Assembly (NCBI GenBank): GCA_021819435.1
Contig: JAKARB010000012.1
Span: 62,001 to 126,000, forward strand
DNA length: 64,000 nt
DNA from: Pseudomonadota bacterium
GTDB taxonomy: Bacteria; Pseudomonadota; Gammaproteobacteria; Burkholderiales; Burkholderiaceae_C
Direction of reading: 5' to 3'
Below the pieces are notes generated by a model. It worked only from the letters and a program-made list of their open reading frames with translations, did not search any database and was not told the DNA's origin. Shown here piece after piece: positions 23,003 to 30,969 of the stretch (its first letter is position 1; each line of letters starts with the position of its first letter). The translations under genes were made by a program, and so were the position numbers.

Positions 23003-23609
23003 GCAGCAGCCCCTCTTTCATGCGCTTGTCGGCGGGGTGCTCGCCGATGAAGATCTTCAGCACGGCGCGGTAGAGATCATCCCCTGCGACAGCCTGCCCA
23101 ACGGCCTTCTCGTTGAAGCGCAGCACGGTGCCACGGTCGGGCTGGAAGTCGAGGTCGACGATGTCGCCCACCTTGAGGTCGCCCAGGCCATCGATCTGTG
23201 CAGCCAAGGCATCGAGCCGGGGGCCGATTTGAGCTTGCACGGTTTCAGGCTCGTAGCGAGCGATCCGGCTGGTGAGCGATTTGGTGAGTTCGTTGCTGGG
23301 TGCGTCCAGCATGATCTTCAGGCGCAGGCGCTTAGGACCCGGCATGCTGAGCACCTGCGCCGGGTCCTTCGTGGGGGCGGCCAAATAGAGACCGGCCACA
23401 AAGGCCTTGACCCAGGCCACGCCGCGCAGGCCCAGGCCATTGAGGCGCAAGGTGCGCTCGGAGAGCACGGCCGTGTCCTCAAAGGTCTGCCCTTCCAGGG
23501 TTGCGCCGACGGCTGGCGAAGCCCCCACCCAGGTACCGGCCAGGACGGCCAGCAGCGCGGTGCAGAGCAGGTGACGTGAGGCGCGCAGGCGCCAAGAAAA
23601 ATTCAACAT
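22989..23609 (-). CDS. Chalcone isomerase-like periplasmic protein
   Basis: Start is set at ATG 23607-23609 (MLNFSWRLRASRHLLCTALL), which gives a Sec signal peptide; an upstream extension is improbable. The 206-residue product then reads LEGQTFEDTAVLSERTLRLN, GLGLRGVAWVKAFVAGLYLA and FNEKAVGQAVAGDDLYRAVL, with an IGEHPADKRMKEGLL end. These match the bacterial chalcone-isomerase-like domain, in which catalytic flavonoid residues are generally absent and function is unknown. The protein is probably periplasmic. It is co-directional and overlapping with xerD. Confidence 0.9.
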   Translation of the reverse strand: MLNFSWRLRASRHLLCTALLAVLAGTWVGASPAVGATLEGQTFEDTAVLSERTLRLNGLGLRGVAWVKAFVAGLYLAAPTKDPAQVLSMPGPKRLRLKIMLDAPSNELTKSLTSRIARYEPETVQAQIGPRLDALAAQIDGLGDLKVGDIVDLDFQPDRGTVLRFNEKAVGQAVAGDDLYRAVLKIFIGEHPADKRMKEGLLRGGV

Positions 23610-23714
23610 GCGGCGATTTTTGGATGATTGGCAGCCTAACAGCCCGCCCGATCCGGTAGATGTGGGGACACACAATCGGCATTCAAGGGGAAACCGGCTA
23701 GGCTCACGGGCACC

Positions 23715-24626
23715 ATGATGGACCCGCTTTTGTTGCTACCTGATTTCCTGTTGATTCTGGGAGGTTTCTGCCTGTGCCGCTACACGGCCTTCGGACGCCC
23801 CACCTGGGACGTGGTTGAACGACTGGTATACCACCTGCTTTTTCCGGCTTTGCTGTTCGGCTCGATCGTGCGCAGCCCACTGCATCCGGGAGACGCCGCC
23901 ACCCTGGCCGGCGCCGGCGTGGGCTTGTGCGTGGCTGGCATCGTTCTGGCAACTTGGCTGCGTCACCTGCCCGGGGTGGACCCGAAACTCCACGCCAGCG
24001 GCGCCCAAGTGGCTTTTCGCTTCAACTCATACATCGCGCTGGCGCTTGCCGACCGCCTTCTGGGCGCGCAAGGCGTGGCCTTGATCGCCATCCTGATTGC
24101 GCTGTGCGTGCCGCTGTGCAACGCCGGGGCCGTCTGGAGCTTGGCCCGGCACGGCGGCCACAACACGTGGACCGAGCTGGCGCGCAATCCCCTGATCATC
24201 GGCACCTTGAGCGGGCTGCTGGTGCGCGTGCTTGATCTGCACCTGCCAGCGTGGCTGTTGGAAACGGTGGGGCGAATTGGCCAGGCCGCCCTGCCACTGG
24301 GCCTGCTGGCGGTGGGCGCCGGCCTGAAGATGGCAGGGCTGACGGCGGCCCCCGCCCTGGCCACGGGACTGCTGACCATCCGGCATGTGCTGCTGCCGTT
24401 GGCGGCCATCGGACTGGCCTGGGTGTTGAAGTTGCCAGACGCGCAAAGGTCCATCCTGGTGGCCTTCGGCGCGCTGCCCACGGCCTCCAGCGCCTATGTG
24501 CTGGCCGTGAGGATGGGAGGCAACGGCCCCTTCGTGGCTGGGTTGATCACCGTTTCGACCCTGCTGGGCATGGTGTCCGTGCCGCTGTGGATCAGTGCCC
24601 TGGCCTGGCTGATGCCTGTCGGCTGA
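23715..24626 (+). CDS. AEC-family transporter (auxin efflux carrier type)
   Basis: The 303-residue protein is almost wholly hydrophobic, with ten predicted helices in two halves of five, the layout of AEC carriers. Family features are VERLVYHLLFPALLFGSIV early, FRFNSYIALALADRLLG, and the late block ILVAFGALPTASSAYVLAVR MGGN (residues about 252-275). Members export organic anions or auxin-like acids; the substrate here cannot be told. It is divergent from the chalcone-isomerase-like gene with a 105-base gap, and its end is 14 bases from a convergent unknown gene. Confidence 0.92.
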   Translation: MMDPLLLLPDFLLILGGFCLCRYTAFGRPTWDVVERLVYHLLFPALLFGSIVRSPLHPGDAATLAGAGVGLCVAGIVLATWLRHLPGVDPKLHASGAQVAFRFNSYIALALADRLLGAQGVALIAILIALCVPLCNAGAVWSLARHGGHNTWTELARNPLIIGTLSGLLVRVLDLHLPAWLLETVGRIGQAALPLGLLAVGAGLKMAGLTAAPALATGLLTIRHVLLPLAAIGLAWVLKLPDAQRSILVAFGALPTASSAYVLAVRMGGNGPFVAGLITVSTLLGMVSVPLWISALAWLMPVG

Positions 24627-24640
24627 AGCGCGTCAACGGC

Positions 24641-25372
24641 TCACTGCCCGCTGGCGTAGGCCCGGTTGATCTCGGCCATGGCCTGCTCCAGCTTGGCTGG
24701 GGTGCGCTGAGCCGGATCGGTCTGGCTCTGCCATTCGTCGAAGGCGGTGGCGCGGCGCCGCATGTATTCGGTTTCGCGATTCTGCGAGGCCATGCGAGCC
24801 TCGTCTTCCGGGTTGGGAACGATGGTGGACAGTTGCGCCTGCCAGGCTTGGACGCGCTCCGTGCGGCGGGCCTCTTCTGGCTCCGACTCGGCGATCAGGA
24901 CGGCACCCATGAGCGCGGCCTCCATGAGCGTGAACTCACCGGTTTTCAGTCGGTCAGGCAGTTCTTTGAACAGGGCCTGGGCCATCTCGCGGCGCTCGCG
25001 CGCTTGTTTCTGTTCGTCCAGCCCCTGCCAGGACTCGAAAGCACGGTGGTATTGCACATAGCTGACGATGCGCGCTGCCTCGGCTTTGCCGTTGGGGGTT
25101 TTGCTCAACGCGGTTTCGAGCGTGGCCTGGTCATTGGCGTTGACGTTGGCCCAGCGGGCATCGCTGAGGATGGAAGTGGTTGATCCGGCGTTGCCATTGG
25201 CGGCCCCCGACGCGGAGGACCACTGCCACATGGCCCCCTTGGCGCCAGGCGCACTGGCATCGCCCGAGCCGCCTTGCGGGGCGAGAGCCCACCAGGCAAG
25301 TCCACCGGCAACGGCGATCGCGGCCACGATGGCCAGGCCAGTCCAGGAACGGTTCTTCTCGATCGTGATCAT
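24641..25372 (-). CDS. Membrane-anchored helical protein of unknown function
   Basis: Start at ATG 25370-25372 (MITIEKNRSWTGLAIVAAIA) places an N-terminal membrane anchor (residues about 10-29) directly after the start, followed by a Gly/Ala/Ser linker. The remaining 180 residues are charged and helical (EQKQARERREMAQALFKELP, ESEPEEARRTERVQAWQAQL) and presumably periplasmic. The architecture (N-anchor, Ala-rich linker, helical domain) is vaguely like lipase-specific foldases, but no lipase gene or signature motif is seen, so this is not asserted. Upstream 25,373-25,522 holds only a probable promoter region. Confidence 0.65.
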   Translation of the reverse strand: MITIEKNRSWTGLAIVAAIAVAGGLAWWALAPQGGSGDASAPGAKGAMWQWSSASGAANGNAGSTTSILSDARWANVNANDQATLETALSKTPNGKAEAARIVSYVQYHRAFESWQGLDEQKQARERREMAQALFKELPDRLKTGEFTLMEAALMGAVLIAESEPEEARRTERVQAWQAQLSTIVPNPEDEARMASQNRETEYMRRRATAFDEWQSQTDPAQRTPAKLEQAMAEINRAYASGQ

Positions 25373-25522
25373 GGGAGTCAGGAGGATGCTGCTGCGAGAG
25401 GCACGCAGGATACCCCCAGGCGCGCGCACCTCGCGATAACCATACCCAGGATTACTACCAAGATCCCATCGGAACAGGTGGGACAGCCATGCAAGCTTTA
25501 CACAAAGACAGATCCATGACGG

Positions 25523-26725
25523 CTACTTGTCGCGCTGGGCGGCGGACTTGATGTGTTTGGCCAGGTTGGTCATCACGTCGTCCTGCCTGACCGCCTTCCT
25601 GGATCGCGCATTCGTGGCCACGTAACTGATGACCAGCTTGCGTTGCTCATCAGGCGGGTGCTCGCTGTAAACCGTCCAGCCCTTGGCGTCATCGGTTCGC
25701 TCTTTCGTGTAAATCGCGAAGCCGTTGACGGGGTCGCCGAGTTGGGCGTTCATGAGCAACGCGGCGGCGCATGCATCGGCTTCGACCTCTTGCGCGCGCA
25801 AGAAATCAGCCTGGTGCCGAAACAGGCCATCCACGATGGCCGCTGTGCCGCCAAATGTTTCCAAGAAGCCTTTGACGCTGGAGGTCACATTCGAGGGTTT
25901 GAGCAGGATCCGTATCAGGTTGTGAGCTTCGTCAATCGAGATCAACTGCTCCTGCAAGCGTTTCGCCTTGTGGCGCTTGTAGATGTGCGCCAGCTCGTGC
26001 GCGAGGATGTAGGTCAATTTGTCCTTGCGGCCCTTGTCACCCTGCATGGCGTTGCGGACCGTGGCTTGGTCGACGAACATCCGGCCACCCGGGGCACCGC
26101 TGGGTGTTCCGCTCTGAACCACCATCAACTCGATTTCGAAGGGAGTCTGAGGAGAGGCGTTCACGATTTCCGTGAGCGTCTTGACAGCAAAATCCCGTTG
26201 CCTGAATGCGGCGTCGCCGATGGGCACGAGGCCGTCGCCCAAGGCTTTGAAGTACGCATCGCCGATCCAGCGCTCAACCCAGGGCGGGATCCACAGCGTC
26301 TCCCGGGCGATGAATTTGAGCAATTCGCGGTCTTTCGCAGTCAGGTCTGCGTTCTTGAAATCGGTCGACAAAAGGCGTGTCAATCGGGCTGCGGCTTCTG
26401 TGCCCAGGCGCGTCTTGACCGTGCCCATGATGTCGAAATCCTCCTGCGGGGTTGCGCACATCAGATCGGGCTGGATGCCCGAGGCAAGCACGGGCGTGGT
26501 CGGCGCTTGCGGCGATGGCAGCAGGCCCGATGGGGCTGTGCCATGGCGAGGCGGAGTCGTTGGCGGCGATGGGGAAAGAGATGGTGCTGGCGCGGCAGCA
26601 TCGGGGTCGCGCATGATCTTCACCATGCCACCAGACGAGCAAGCCGACAGCAGCAGGGCGCTGGCCCCCACCGTGCTTGCAAGGGCCCGCCACAGCGGCC
26701 TTGCCCGCGCGACAGCGGTGCTCAT
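25523..26725 (-). CDS. M48-family zinc metallopeptidase, lipoprotein
   Basis: ATG 26723-26725 (MSTAVARARPLWRALASTVG) is chosen because a lipoprotein signal follows (ASALLLSACSSGG, Cys about residue 28) and it overlaps the upstream stop by four bases. A Pro/Ser-rich linker leads to the peptidase domain with HELAHIYKRHKAKRLQEQ (HExxH) and the third ligand in RAQEVEADACAAALLM. The 400-residue protein is therefore probably an envelope-anchored M48 peptidase. Partner genes upstream encode a secreted unknown and a CHASE2-type membrane protein, which suggests a dedicated three-gene system rather than a housekeeping BepA/LoiP. Confidence 0.87.
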   Translation of the reverse strand: MSTAVARARPLWRALASTVGASALLLSACSSGGMVKIMRDPDAAAPAPSLSPSPPTTPPRHGTAPSGLLPSPQAPTTPVLASGIQPDLMCATPQEDFDIMGTVKTRLGTEAAARLTRLLSTDFKNADLTAKDRELLKFIARETLWIPPWVERWIGDAYFKALGDGLVPIGDAAFRQRDFAVKTLTEIVNASPQTPFEIELMVVQSGTPSGAPGGRMFVDQATVRNAMQGDKGRKDKLTYILAHELAHIYKRHKAKRLQEQLISIDEAHNLIRILLKPSNVTSSVKGFLETFGGTAAIVDGLFRHQADFLRAQEVEADACAAALLMNAQLGDPVNGFAIYTKERTDDAKGWTVYSEHPPDEQRKLVISYVATNARSRKAVRQDDVMTNLAKHIKSAAQRDK

Positions 26726-27570
26726 GGCTGCACCTCCTGGCCGCGCTGAAGCGCCATGGTCGTCTGCATCGCGTCCCAGGCGTAACCTTGGCCAGCGAGC
26801 ATGTAAACCCATCGCCACTGGCGCTGCTCGTCGCTCATGGCGGCACCACCGGCGCTGGCGCGGACGTCTTCTTCCACTTCCGCCCGAGCTGAGGCAGAGG
26901 CCGTCAGGAACGTGCCTTCCAACACTTGAGAGCCAGCCTCCCATTTGTAGCGGTATGCGCTTTGCGGCGAGATGGCCGCTGGCGGCAAGGTGGCTTGGCC
27001 GCCTTCGATGGCCACGGCCACGACAAGGCGGGGAGACTTGGCATCCCAGATGCTGAACTTGCCGGTTGTTCGGGCACTGGCTCCTGTTGCGGACAGCCTG
27101 AGCGCCCCTTGCGGCGCAAGAATCGTGTCGAATGGCAAGCCCGCTTTGGCGCCACTGCTCGTGCTGCTTTGGTCGTCAGATCCGATGGGGTGGCCCGCCG
27201 GCGCCGGTTTGGGCGGCAAAGGCATCAGGCACTCGATGAAGCTGCATTGGGAGTCTGGGTCCTTCAGGGCCTTGGCGATCAATCCGTTCGTGCAGACCCG
27301 TGCAAACTGGATGATGTGTCGGCTGTAATACAAAACATCGGCGCATCCGACGTCGACTTTGCGTGAAGGCGATTCGCAATCGTTCAGCGACACGGACGTC
27401 TTGAGCAGCGCTGGCCTGTCAGACGTTTTGCACGCCTTGCCGTCGGCGCACACGACATTGCATCTGACCGAGCCAGCCGCAGCGTCAGTGGCCCAAATCA
27501 TCAGCATGGCGCAGGCCAGCGTCTTGGCCAGCATCCAAATGCTTTCCAGATACCTCATGTTCACCCCCAT
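26722..27570 (-). CDS. Secreted cysteine-containing protein of unknown function
   Basis: The likely start is ATG 27568-27570 (MGVNMRYLESIWMLAKTLAC) or 27556-27558; either gives a Sec signal peptide cleaved near DAAAG. The mature N-terminal part has six or more cysteines (VRCNVVCADGKACKTS, NDCESP, VGCADVLYYS, VCTNG, SQCSFIECLM), likely disulfide-bonded. The C-terminal half is a beta-rich segment (FSIWDAKSPRLVVAVAIEGG) followed by a tail with WRWVYMLAGQGYAWDAMQTT. Its 5' part overlaps the CHASE2 gene by about 86 bases, and its stop overlaps the peptidase start. No family recognised. It may be a ligand, inhibitor or substrate of its neighbours. Confidence 0.7.
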   Translation of the reverse strand: MGVNMRYLESIWMLAKTLACAMLMIWATDAAAGSVRCNVVCADGKACKTSDRPALLKTSVSLNDCESPSRKVDVGCADVLYYSRHIIQFARVCTNGLIAKALKDPDSQCSFIECLMPLPPKPAPAGHPIGSDDQSSTSSGAKAGLPFDTILAPQGALRLSATGASARTTGKFSIWDAKSPRLVVAVAIEGGQATLPPAAISPQSAYRYKWEAGSQVLEGTFLTASASARAEVEEDVRASAGGAAMSDEQRQWRWVYMLAGQGYAWDAMQTTMALQRGQEVQP

Positions 27571-29065
27571 TTGCGTGCTCCTGCTCGTCATTCATGATCG
27601 AAGAAATCGCCATATACACAAAACCAATCATGACCAAACGGCAAGTGATCAACACCAAGGCGTCAATTCTTGACGGCATACCCTCTGCTTGCATGACTCG
27701 ACGCATGGCTGAAAAAATCTCGCCAAACCAGCCGAACAACGACGGGTGCCCATGGTGACCTTTGCCATTTGATTCAACATACAGGTGAATGGTCAGACCT
27801 GCCATCATCGGCAAGGGATCCAGCCACTCGCCCGCTGTCAACTTCAAGGTGCTCAAGTAGAAAACAAGTCCTGCAAAAACAACAAATATCAGCAAGGGAA
27901 GAATCAGCCCGCCCAGCAAGGCGCAGTAATTCATCTTTTTCTCTTCCATGCAGGAAAGACCTCGCTGCAAGATCACATAGACCAACACAAAGCCCAAACC
28001 GATCAAGACATCCCAGAGCGCCGCATGAAGGTGCTCTTGTGACATGCCGCCCTTGTTCCAGCTGGTGGCAATGAGCGCTTGCAATTGCGCCCCGGGCATG
28101 TGACCGAGTGGGGTCAGGAAATCGTCCATGCCGTGGAAGGACTGGACGCCAAAAAACACCGTGCGCTCGCCAAGCTCTTGGGCAACTTCCTTCAACTCAG
28201 ACATCGAAGCCACGGCCTTCACCGCGATGGGATCCGAGTCCTTTTCGACCATGAAGCGAATGCGGTGCATTTTTTTCAGGTCTGGCCATTGGCGCTCTGC
28301 GTTGTCGAGGCTGTGGAGTGCGGCGGAGTCCACGTCAGCGCCCTTGCACAGGTTGGCAGGCTTTCGGTCCTTGCTGAGCAGGGCCGAGGTCACGGCGAAC
28401 ATCCGGTGATCTTCATGCTGGCCATCTACAGGACTTTGACTGACCCGGTGAACAATGTTGAAAGATTGTTCCGGAGCCAGCATGGGGCTGGCCAGCACGA
28501 AAATGCCAGGCGTTTGTGCAGAGTTTTCGGGCGCGGCGCTGGCTTGCCTGTGAGGTGCGGCGTGTTGGAGTTCGGCACACAAGGCTTTCAGCCCCTCGTC
28601 ACGAGAATGTCTGCGAACGCCCTCATGCATTGGATAGGCCACTGCGACCACGTCGATGCCATCGTGCAACGCTGCACGAATCGCTGCGATCAGTGACGCG
28701 GCCTCCTTTTTTTCGTCATCCCCCTCGCCGGTGCGAGAAACGTCGAGGTCCAATGCGATGAGTCTCGGGTGTTTTTCGCGAAGGGTGTTGACAACTTCGG
28801 CTGTGACGGCCCGGCTGAGCGGGAGGCGTCCGCCATATTGCTGATAAAAGAAATCAGGGCTCGCCGTGATCGCGACCGTGTCGGGAAGTTTTTCCGGCAA
28901 AGGCGGATAAGGGGCCACAGCACCAACTAACATGACCACCAAGCCCTCAAGCTTGGCATACCCTTCGGTGCGATGGACAAGCACACCAAGCGCGGTCAGA
29001 AACAAGACCACGGGGAGGTGCGGCAATACTTCGCCAAGCAACTTACCCAGCCATCGCAACATCAA
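27485..29065 (-). CDS. CHASE2-type extracytoplasmic sensor-like membrane protein
   Basis: The 526-residue protein has a membrane helix near residues 16-33 and then a large extracytoplasmic region. That region shows the CHASE2 pattern: DTVAITASPDFFYQQYGGRL, PLSRAVTAEVVNTLREKHPR, LIALDLDVSRTGEGDD, and later ERTVFFGVQSFHGMDDFLTP with LGHMPGAQLQALIATSWNKG. Three to four helices follow (WDVLIGLGFVLVYVILQ, CALLGGLILPLLIFVVFAGL, ALVLITCRLVMIGFVYMAIS). Unlike classic CHASE2 proteins there is no kinase, cyclase or GGDEF output domain, so signalling would have to pass to partner proteins. The DNA is AT-richer than surrounding genes, hinting at acquisition. It is first in the three-gene cassette. Confidence 0.75.
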   Translation of the reverse strand: MMLRWLGKLLGEVLPHLPVVLFLTALGVLVHRTEGYAKLEGLVVMLVGAVAPYPPLPEKLPDTVAITASPDFFYQQYGGRLPLSRAVTAEVVNTLREKHPRLIALDLDVSRTGEGDDEKKEAASLIAAIRAALHDGIDVVAVAYPMHEGVRRHSRDEGLKALCAELQHAAPHRQASAAPENSAQTPGIFVLASPMLAPEQSFNIVHRVSQSPVDGQHEDHRMFAVTSALLSKDRKPANLCKGADVDSAALHSLDNAERQWPDLKKMHRIRFMVEKDSDPIAVKAVASMSELKEVAQELGERTVFFGVQSFHGMDDFLTPLGHMPGAQLQALIATSWNKGGMSQEHLHAALWDVLIGLGFVLVYVILQRGLSCMEEKKMNYCALLGGLILPLLIFVVFAGLVFYLSTLKLTAGEWLDPLPMMAGLTIHLYVESNGKGHHGHPSLFGWFGEIFSAMRRVMQAEGMPSRIDALVLITCRLVMIGFVYMAISSIMNDEQEHANGGEHEVSGKHLDAGQDAGLRHADDLGH

Positions 29066-29216
29066 GGGTCTCCCTTTTTGGCCTTGTCATCGCTGCACGA
29101 GAGCAGCCAGAATCGCCAGATTTGTTCTTCAGTGTTGCTTGCTGTAACAAGCTTGGGCAACCCTGATTCAGGGGGGTATCACGAGCCTCCTGAGTGCACG
29201 AGGAAATCGAAGCGCT

Positions 29217-29717
29217 TTGACCATGGAAATCCGCCAGATGTCGCACGCGAACCTGAGCGAGGTGCTCAGCATTCAGGCTCGCTGCTACCCACCCGCCTAT
29301 CACGAGCCTTTGTCAGCATTCGAAAACAAGCTTCGGCACTCACCGGCCACCGCATGGCTGGCCGTCGAAGCGGGAAGCCCGCTCGGCTACCTCGTCACCC
29401 TGCCCGTCGATGAAGCGCACTTCCCGGCGTTGCATGCAGCCGACTGGACACCGCCGCCTCGGGCGAAATGGCTGTATCTGCATGACCTCGCTGTCGACCC
29501 CGCTCACCGTGGCAGCGGCGCGGGGCAAAGGCTGATCCAGCAAGCAGTCGCCCATGCGAGGCTGAGCGGTCTCTCGGGCCTCGCCCTGGTTGCGGTGCAA
29601 GGCTCCGAGCCTTACTGGACACGCCAGGGCTTTCGTGCGGAAGAGGTCGAGGACGCCGACTTGCGAGCGAAGCTGCGCTCGTTCGGCGATGGCGCCTGCT
29701 TCATGGTGCGTGACTGA
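29217..29717 (+). CDS. GNAT-family N-acetyltransferase
   Basis: The 166-residue protein has the GNAT fold motifs: the acetyl-CoA loop YLHDLAVDPAHRGSGAGQRL preceded by ATAWLAVEAGSPLGYLVTLP, then LSGLALVAVQGSEPYWTRQG FRAEE (beta-bulge and motif B). ATG at 29223 (MEIRQMSH) would also serve as start. Such enzymes acetylate small amines, antibiotics or protein N-termini; no substrate can be assigned. It is divergent from the CHASE2 gene with a 151-base gap and followed by a 209-base gap before the exporter operon. Confidence 0.9.
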   Translation: MTMEIRQMSHANLSEVLSIQARCYPPAYHEPLSAFENKLRHSPATAWLAVEAGSPLGYLVTLPVDEAHFPALHAADWTPPPRAKWLYLHDLAVDPAHRGSGAGQRLIQQAVAHARLSGLSGLALVAVQGSEPYWTRQGFRAEEVEDADLRAKLRSFGDGACFMVRD

Positions 29718-29798
29718 CACCTGGCGCGTGGATCGGGCGTTTTCACCCGCAGGGTTGATTCACCTCAAGTCCAGCCGTTGACGGTGTTCAGGGGCGAT

Positions 29799-29813
29799 GC
29801 GATGCTGCATCGC
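29799..29813. promoter_or_regulatory. 15-bp perfect inverted repeat upstream of exporter operon
   Basis: GCGATGC-T-GCATCGC is a perfect dyad with seven-base arms and a one-base centre, 113 bases upstream of the HlyD-like gene. A dimeric helix-turn-helix repressor would suit it. No T-run follows, so it is a poor terminator. The regulator gene is not evident nearby. Confidence 0.45.
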
Positions 29814-29926
29814 AACAAGTCATCAACACCAGTCCTGAATCACAGGCCGACGCCATTGAGGCATGTCAGCGCAAGCCGGTGCCATGGCCATCCGCCCAGC
29901 GGTTGTGGGTCGCCTGCCTGCCCGCC

Positions 29927-30958
29927 ATGAACAGAAGTGCCCTGAACCGCACCTTGATCGCCGTCGCAGCGACCCTCGCCATCGGCGTCGCCTGGTGGAT
30001 GAACACCCAGCGTGACCGCCTGCCGGATGGCATCCACCGAGGCAACGGGCGGCTGGAAGTCGAACGCATCGAAGTGGCGGCCAAGTACCCGGGCCGCATC
30101 GTCGAACTGCCGGTTCATGAAGGCGACTTGGTGAAGGCTGGCGACGTGATCGCTCGCCAGGATCCTGCAGAGTTGCTGGCGCAGAAGGCCGTGGTGGAAG
30201 CGGCCCGAGGGCGCGCCCAGCAGGCCATGCAACGCGCAGGGGCCGAGACCGAGGTGCGCCGGGTGCAGGCACGCATCGCGCAACTGGAGCTGGACCACGC
30301 GACGCGACTCAAGCAGGACGCGCTGGTCTCGGGTGCCGAGGTGGAGCGGCGCACGGCGCAGCGCGATGGCGAGCGAGCCGGCATCCAGGTGGCCACGGCG
30401 GCCATCGGCGAAGCCACCGCCGCGCGGGCCGAGGCGGATGCACAGCTCAAGCGGCTTGATGTGGCGCTCGATGACATGGTGCTGCGCGCGCCCGTGGCCG
30501 GGCGCATCGAGTACCGCGTGGTGGAGCCGGGTTCGGTCGTGCCATCGGGCGGGCGCGTGGCCACGCTGCTGAACACGTCCGAGGTGCACATGACGCTGTT
30601 CCTGCCGACCGATGTGGCGGGAGGGCTGAAATTGGGCGACGAGGCCCGCATTGTGTTGGACGCGGCACCACGGTTCGTGATCCCCGCCGTGGTGTCTTTC
30701 GTGGCCGCTGAGGCGCAGTTCACGCCGAAGTATGTCGAGACGGCAGCTGAGCGCGAGAAGCTGGTGTTCAGGGTCAAGCTCAAGGTGGCGCCGGAGCTGG
30801 CCAGCCGCTATGCACCCCAGGTGAAGGCCGGGCTGACGGGCTGCGGTTATGTGCGTGGGGATGCAAGCCGGGCTTGGCCCCCTGCCCTGGAAGTGAAGTT
30901 GCCAAGTGATGCGACCTTGGCCTCCGACACGATGCCCGCCAAGGCACCGGCACGCTGA
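29927..30958 (+). CDS. HlyD-type membrane fusion protein (YhiI-like)
   Basis: ATG 29927 (MNRSALNRTLIAVAATLAIG) is preferred since the membrane anchor follows at once; an earlier ATG at 29879 adds 16 residues. The 343-residue protein has the biotinyl-lipoyl halves (NGRLEVERIEVAAKYPGRIV with VHEGDLVKAGDVIARQDPAE and MVLRAPVAGRIEYRVVEPGS) flanking a long coiled-coil hairpin rich in Ala, Glu and Arg. It should bridge the ABC exporter encoded just downstream with an outer-membrane channel. The stop is 11 bases from the RbbA-like gene start. Matches the E. coli yhiI-rbbA-yhhJ order. Confidence 0.92.
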   Translation: MNRSALNRTLIAVAATLAIGVAWWMNTQRDRLPDGIHRGNGRLEVERIEVAAKYPGRIVELPVHEGDLVKAGDVIARQDPAELLAQKAVVEAARGRAQQAMQRAGAETEVRRVQARIAQLELDHATRLKQDALVSGAEVERRTAQRDGERAGIQVATAAIGEATAARAEADAQLKRLDVALDDMVLRAPVAGRIEYRVVEPGSVVPSGGRVATLLNTSEVHMTLFLPTDVAGGLKLGDEARIVLDAAPRFVIPAVVSFVAAEAQFTPKYVETAAEREKLVFRVKLKVAPELASRYAPQVKAGLTGCGYVRGDASRAWPPALEVKLPSDATLASDTMPAKAPAR

Positions 30959-30969
30959 TTGGCGACGCC

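Noticed and set aside
24641-25372. Lipase-specific foldase (LifO/LimK)
   Set aside because: Only the general layout (N-anchor, linker, helical domain) is similar; the characteristic foldase motif and a lipase neighbour are not seen.
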